Part shown: positions 60,484 to 64,000 of the stretch, piece by piece
How positions within the stretch are numbered: the first letter of the stretch is position 1
Layout: each line of letters opens with the position of its first letter
NCBI RefSeq assembly: GCF_009707385.1
Contig: NZ_CP046115.1
Coordinates: 2,046,001 to 2,110,000 of the forward strand
Direction: 5' to 3'
DNA length: 64,000 nt
Source: Klebsiella oxytoca
Lineage (GTDB): Bacteria > Pseudomonadota > Gammaproteobacteria > Enterobacterales > Enterobacteriaceae
Made by a program: the position numbers and the translations under genes
The notes under the pieces: generated by a model
What the model saw: the letters and a program-made list of their open reading frames with translations, nothing else
The model's database searches: none
Told to the model about the DNA's origin: nothing

Positions 60484-61139
60484 TGACCACCTTTACCGAT
60501 TGGGACATTGTTCGCAATCTGCTGCTGGCCGGACGCTGGACGGTGCTGCTGTCGCTGGTGGCGTTTCTCGGCGGCGCGCTGGTCACGCTGCCGCTCCTGC
60601 TGCTGCGCATGACCGGCGGGCGCCAGATAAAGCGCCTGATCCGCGGCTATGTTGAGCTGTTTCAGGGGTCGCCGCTGCTGATGCAGCTGTTTCTTGCCTT
60701 TTTCGGCGTGGCGCTGTTCGGCATCGACGTTTCGGCGTGGACCGCGGCGTCGCTGGCGCTGACGCTGTATACCAGCGCGTTTTTGCTCGATATCTGGTTT
60801 GGCAGCATCCGCGCGCTGCCAAAAGGGCAGTGGGAAGCATCGCGCTGTCTGGGGCTGAGCTTTAGCCAGACGCTGTATCGCGTCGTTGCGCCACAGGCGC
60901 TGCGCATCGCTATCGCCCCGACGGTGGGGTTCGCCGTGCAGGTGATTAAGGGCACGGCGCTGGCGTCGATTATCGGCTTCGTTGAGCTGACCAAGGCGGG
61001 CACCATGCTGACCAACGTGACGTATCAGCCGTTTAAAGTCTTTGCGCTGGTGGCGCTGGGCTACTTCATTCTGTGTTATCCGCTGTCCCGCTACAGCCGT
61101 TATCTGGAGAACAAATTCAATGCCTCTCATCACCATTAA
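60480..61139 (+). CDS. hpxH: ABC transporter permease HpxH
   Basis: A 219-residue second permease of the HisMQ type with the EAA loop SIRALPKGQWEASRCLGLSFSQ. Two adjacent ATG codons at 60480 and 60483 overlap the hpxG stop. Its end overlaps the ATPase gene start by 20 nt. Confidence 0.9.
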   Translation: MMTTFTDWDIVRNLLLAGRWTVLLSLVAFLGGALVTLPLLLLRMTGGRQIKRLIRGYVELFQGSPLLMQLFLAFFGVALFGIDVSAWTAASLALTLYTSAFLLDIWFGSIRALPKGQWEASRCLGLSFSQTLYRVVAPQALRIAIAPTVGFAVQVIKGTALASIIGFVELTKAGTMLTNVTYQPFKVFALVALGYFILCYPLSRYSRYLENKFNASHHH

Positions 61140-61860
61140 TCAGATGCAGAAGTATTACGGTGATAATCACGTGCTCAAGGGCGTCGATCTGGATATCGAT
61201 ATGGGCGAAGTGATCTCGATTATCGGCCGCAGCGGGTCCGGCAAAAGTACGCTGCTGCGCTGCATCAACGGCCTGGAAGGCTATCAGGATGGCAGCATTA
61301 AGCTCGGCGGGATGACTATTACCGACCGCGACTCGCAGGCGCGGGAGATCAGCCGCTCTATCGGCATGGTGTTCCAGAACTTTAACCTGTTCCCGCATAT
61401 GACGGCGCTGGAAAACGTGATGCTGGCACCGCGTCGGGTGCTGAAGAAGAGCGCCGCCGAGTGTCGGGAGCTGGCCCAGCGGATGCTGGAAAAGGTCGGG
61501 CTTGGCGACCGGCTCGATTACTACCCGTCCAGCCTTTCCGGCGGCCAGCAACAGCGCGTGGCGATTGCCCGCGCGCTGGCGATGTCGCCAAAAGTTTTAC
61601 TCTGTGACGAGATCACCTCGGCGCTGGATCCGGAGCTGGTTGGCGAAGTGCTTAAAGTGCTGGAGCAGCTGGCGGCGGAGGGCATGACGCTGATTCTCGT
61701 GACCCATGAAATGAATTTTGCCCGCGAAGTGGGCGACCGCGTGGTGTTTATGCATCAGGGGCGCGTCTGGGAGCAGGGGGACAGCAAAACGCTGTTCGCT
61801 AACCCGCAGACCAGCGAGCTGAAGCAGTTTATTTCATCCGTGCGCGGCCTCAATCAATAA
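61120..61860 (+). CDS. hpxI: ABC transporter ATPase HpxI
   Basis: A 246-residue GlnQ/HisP-type ATPase: Walker A IGRSGSGKST, Q-loop GMVFQNFNLFPHMT, signature LSGGQQQR, Walker B VLLCDEITSALDPE, and H-loop LVTHEMNFAR. Start at the ATG 61120 (MPLITINQMQKYYGD), inside the hpxH end; the upstream frame extension has no support. It energises the HpxFGH uptake system. Confidence 0.92.
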   Translation: MPLITINQMQKYYGDNHVLKGVDLDIDMGEVISIIGRSGSGKSTLLRCINGLEGYQDGSIKLGGMTITDRDSQAREISRSIGMVFQNFNLFPHMTALENVMLAPRRVLKKSAAECRELAQRMLEKVGLGDRLDYYPSSLSGGQQQRVAIARALAMSPKVLLCDEITSALDPELVGEVLKVLEQLAAEGMTLILVTHEMNFAREVGDRVVFMHQGRVWEQGDSKTLFANPQTSELKQFISSVRGLNQ

Positions 61861-61870
61861 GGACTTAACG

Positions 61871-63112
61871 ATGGATATCACACAGTTTTCGCAACTCAAT
61901 CCGCCGGCGCGCCTGCTGATGGGGCCCGGCCCGATTAACGCCGACCCGCGCGTGCTGCGCGCCATGTCGAGCCAGCTGATCGGCCAGTACGACCCGGCGA
62001 TGACCCTCTATATGAACGAAGTGATGGCGCTGTACCGCGGCGTATTTCGTACTGAAAACCGCTGGACGATGCTGGTGGATGGGACCTCAAGGGCGGGGAT
62101 TGAGGCGATTCTGATTTCGGCTATTCGGCCGGGTGACAAGGTGCTGGTGCCGGTATTTGGCCGCTTCGGCCATCTGCTGTGCGAAATCGCCCGCCGCTGC
62201 CGGGCGGAAGTGCATACCACTGAAGTGCCGTGGGGCGAAGTGTTTACCCCGGACCAGGTGGAGGATGCCGTCAAACGTATTCGTCCGCGCCTGCTGCTGA
62301 CGGTGCAGGGCGACACGTCGACCACTATGCTGCAGCCGCTGGCGGAGCTGGGGGAGATCTGCCGCCGCTACGACGTGCTGTTTTACACCGACGCCACCGC
62401 TTCGCTGGGCGGCAACCCGCTGGAAACCGACGCCTGGCAGCTGGATGCGGTTTCGGCGGGGATGCAAAAATGCCTTGGCGGCCCGTCCGGCACCTCGCCG
62501 ATTACCCTCAGCGCGCGCATGGAGGAGGCGATTCGCCGCCGCAAATGCGTCGAAGAAGGGATTCGTACCGATGCCCACCGCGACGGCGACGAGGAGATGA
62601 TCTACTCCAACTATTTCGATCTCGGCATGGTAATGGACTACTGGGGGCCGGAGCGCCTTAACCATCATACCGAGGCCACTACCGCGCTGTTCGGCGCCCG
62701 CGAATGCGCGCGTCTGATCCTCCAGGAGGGGCTGGATAAAGGCATTGCTCGCCATAAGCTGCACGGCGATGCGCTGCTAAAAGGCATTCAGGCGATGGGG
62801 CTGGAAACCTTCGGCGATCTTAAACACAAGATGAACAACGTGCTTGGCGTCGTCATCCCGCAGGGGATTAACGGTGACCAGGCGCGGAAACTGATGCTGG
62901 AAGATTTCGGCATTGAAATCGGCACTTCGTTCGGCCCGCTGCACGGCAAGGTGTGGCGGATCGGCACCATGGGTTATAACGCGCGGAAAGATTGCGTGAT
63001 GACCACGCTCAGCGCGCTGGAGTCGGTACTCAACTATCTCAAATTCCCGACCACTCAGGGCGCCGCGATGCAGGCCGCATGGGATCACTATCACAGCGAG
63101 AGCGCGCAATGA
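61871..63112 (+). CDS. hpxJ: Class V aminotransferase HpxJ (ureidoglycine/glyoxylate-type)
   Basis: A 413-residue PLP enzyme close to serine/alanine-glyoxylate aminotransferases and PucG. RLLMGPGPINADPRVLRAM at the start, LLTVQGDTSTTMLQPLAE in the middle, and the Schiff-base Lys in AVSAGMQKCLGGPSGTSP around residue 200. In the allantoate pathway such enzymes transfer the amino group of ureidoglycine to glyoxylate, giving oxalurate and glycine. This links the branch to hpxWXYZ, which uses oxalurate. It overlaps hpxK by 4 nt. Confidence 0.9.
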   Translation: MDITQFSQLNPPARLLMGPGPINADPRVLRAMSSQLIGQYDPAMTLYMNEVMALYRGVFRTENRWTMLVDGTSRAGIEAILISAIRPGDKVLVPVFGRFGHLLCEIARRCRAEVHTTEVPWGEVFTPDQVEDAVKRIRPRLLLTVQGDTSTTMLQPLAELGEICRRYDVLFYTDATASLGGNPLETDAWQLDAVSAGMQKCLGGPSGTSPITLSARMEEAIRRRKCVEEGIRTDAHRDGDEEMIYSNYFDLGMVMDYWGPERLNHHTEATTALFGARECARLILQEGLDKGIARHKLHGDALLKGIQAMGLETFGDLKHKMNNVLGVVIPQGINGDQARKLMLEDFGIEIGTSFGPLHGKVWRIGTMGYNARKDCVMTTLSALESVLNYLKFPTTQGAAMQAAWDHYHSESAQ

Positions 63113-64000
63113 GTCAAACACAACGCCAGCAGGCGGATATGCAGCAGGCCGCGGCCCGGGTGATGGCCCGCGCCGATGAGCTGGCGGCGATCAGCGAAAC
63201 GCCGGACGCCCTGACCCGGGTTTATCTCTCCCCACAGCATCTTGCGGCTAACCAGCGGGCGGCGCTGTGGATGACCCAGGCCGGGATGACCGTGTGGCAG
63301 GACAGCGTCGGCAATATTTGCGGCCGCTATGAGGGGAAGCAGGAGGGCGCTCCGGCCATCCTGCTGGGGTCGCATCTTGATACCGTGCGCAACGCCGGAC
63401 GCTATGACGGCATGCTCGGCGTCCTGACGGCGATTGAGGTGGTACACAGCCTGCACCGACAGGGGCGACGGCTGAAAAAAGCCATTGAGATTGTCGGCTT
63501 TTGCGATGAAGAGGGGACGCGGTTCGGCATTACGCTGCTCGGCAGCCGCGGGCTGACCGGTACCTGGCCTGAGAGCTGGCTGGCGCAGACCGATGCCGAT
63601 GGCGTCAGCGTGGCGCAGGCGATGGTGCTGGCCGGGCTGGATCCGGCGCGTATCCATCTTGCCGCCCGCCGCCAGGAGGAGATTGTCGCCTACCTCGAAC
63701 TGCATATCGAACAGGGTCCGTGCCTCGAGCAGGAAGGTCTGGCGCTGGGCGTAGTGGAAGCAATCAACGGCGCGCGTCGCCTGAACTGCCGCTTTACCGG
63801 CGAGGCCGGTCACGCCGGAACGGTGCCGATGAGCCATCGTAAAGATGCGCTGGCCGCCGCCGCCGAGTGGATGGTGCTGATAGAGACCCTGACCCGCGAG
63901 CAGGGCGGAAACCTGGTCGCCACGGTGGGGACGCTGCGCTGCGCGCCCGGCGCGGTTAACGTTATCCCCGGCGACGTTACGCTGACTCTGGATATTCGCG
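63109..64000 (+). CDS. hpxK: Allantoate amidohydrolase HpxK (cut by window end)
   Basis: The first 297 codons of an M20-family amidohydrolase (AllC type). Metal-binding motifs are GSHLDTVRNAGRYDGMLGV (His, Asp), VGFCDEEGTRFG (Glu pair) and YLELHIEQGPCLEQE (His). The lid domain starts at about residue 215 with GEAGHAGTVPMSHRKDAL. It hydrolyses allantoate to ureidoglycine, ammonia and CO2. The ATG overlaps the hpxJ stop (ATGA). The C-terminal third is outside the window. Confidence 0.93.
   Translation, partial: MSQTQRQQADMQQAAARVMARADELAAISETPDALTRVYLSPQHLAANQRAALWMTQAGMTVWQDSVGNICGRYEGKQEGAPAILLGSHLDTVRNAGRYDGMLGVLTAIEVVHSLHRQGRRLKKAIEIVGFCDEEGTRFGITLLGSRGLTGTWPESWLAQTDADGVSVAQAMVLAGLDPARIHLAARRQEEIVAYLELHIEQGPCLEQEGLALGVVEAINGARRLNCRFTGEAGHAGTVPMSHRKDALAAAAEWMVLIETLTREQGGNLVATVGTLRCAPGAVNVIPGDVTLTLDIR

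Overview
The window is enterobacterial chromosome, most likely Klebsiella; the species cannot be fixed from the sequence. The backbone order hspQ - rlmI - yccX - tusE - yccA - serT is that of Escherichia coli and its relatives. The right half is the hpx purine-nitrogen cluster known from Klebsiella oxytoca and K. pneumoniae, joined to a ferric-iron ABC operon of the Klebsiella Kfu / Serratia Sfu type. The hpx half looks clearly GC-richer than the tricarboxylate half; this is an impression, not a computed value.

Layout. 1-4.3 kb: backbone housekeeping genes (HspQ, RlmI, acylphosphatase, TusE, YccA), with an inserted PEBP-family secreted protein and an AraC-type regulator broken by an in-frame amber codon. 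4.5-6.2 kb: a peptide-binding ABC lipoprotein-like periplasmic protein. 6.3-8.9 kb: tRNA-Ser(UGA) followed by a degraded accessory segment. There an IS3-family (IS407 group, IS1222-like) element with a 4-bp target duplication sits inside an older fused relic of a PRD-type sugar regulator and a class II aldolase. 8.9-12.7 kb: a LacI-type regulator, an NhaC-type antiporter and a MalY/PatB-type PLP lyase, with a clear palindromic operator.

12.7-27.3 kb: the most unusual part. A divergent LysR regulator with a perfect ATAC-N7-GTAT operator faces a long co-directional run: PrpF-family isomerase, MFS transporter, FAH-family enzyme, complete citrate lyase system (citC, D, E, F, X, G), small serine hydrolase, a second aconitase B, and a DASS-type carboxylate transporter. 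Together these would import a tricarboxylate (trans-aconitate, cis-aconitate or isocitrate are the best candidates), isomerise and hydrate it to citrate, and split it to acetate and oxaloacetate. This is inference from family membership.

27.4-37 kb: two divergent cold-shock proteins, a Kbp (YgaU)-like protein, a RidA remnant, a luciferase-like flavoenzyme, a gamma-glutamylcyclotransferase-like protein, a copper-stress Scs thiol-redox operon with a broken scsC and a DsbG, a tRNA-like sequence next to tRNA-Thr(UGU), and a LeuO paralogue. 37.6-41.3 kb: ferric iron uptake (kfuABC-like) with a possible Fur box.

41.3-64 kb: purine catabolism. HpxDE oxidises hypoxanthine to xanthine, and the later steps run through HpxO (urate hydroxylase), HpxP (permease), HpxQ, HpxT, GuaD, HpxC (allantoin permease), HpxA, HpxB, HpxWXYZ (oxalurate/oxamate branch) and HpxFGHIJK (allantoate branch, cut by the window end). 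HpxR, HpxS and HpxU are the local regulators. Sigma-54 promoters with NtrC-like sites stand before hpxP and hpxF, a sigma-54 match before hpxW, and an exact 11-bp palindrome-containing motif occurs three times around hpxC-hpxS-hpxA. Every convergent gene junction in this cluster carries REP-like palindromic repeats.
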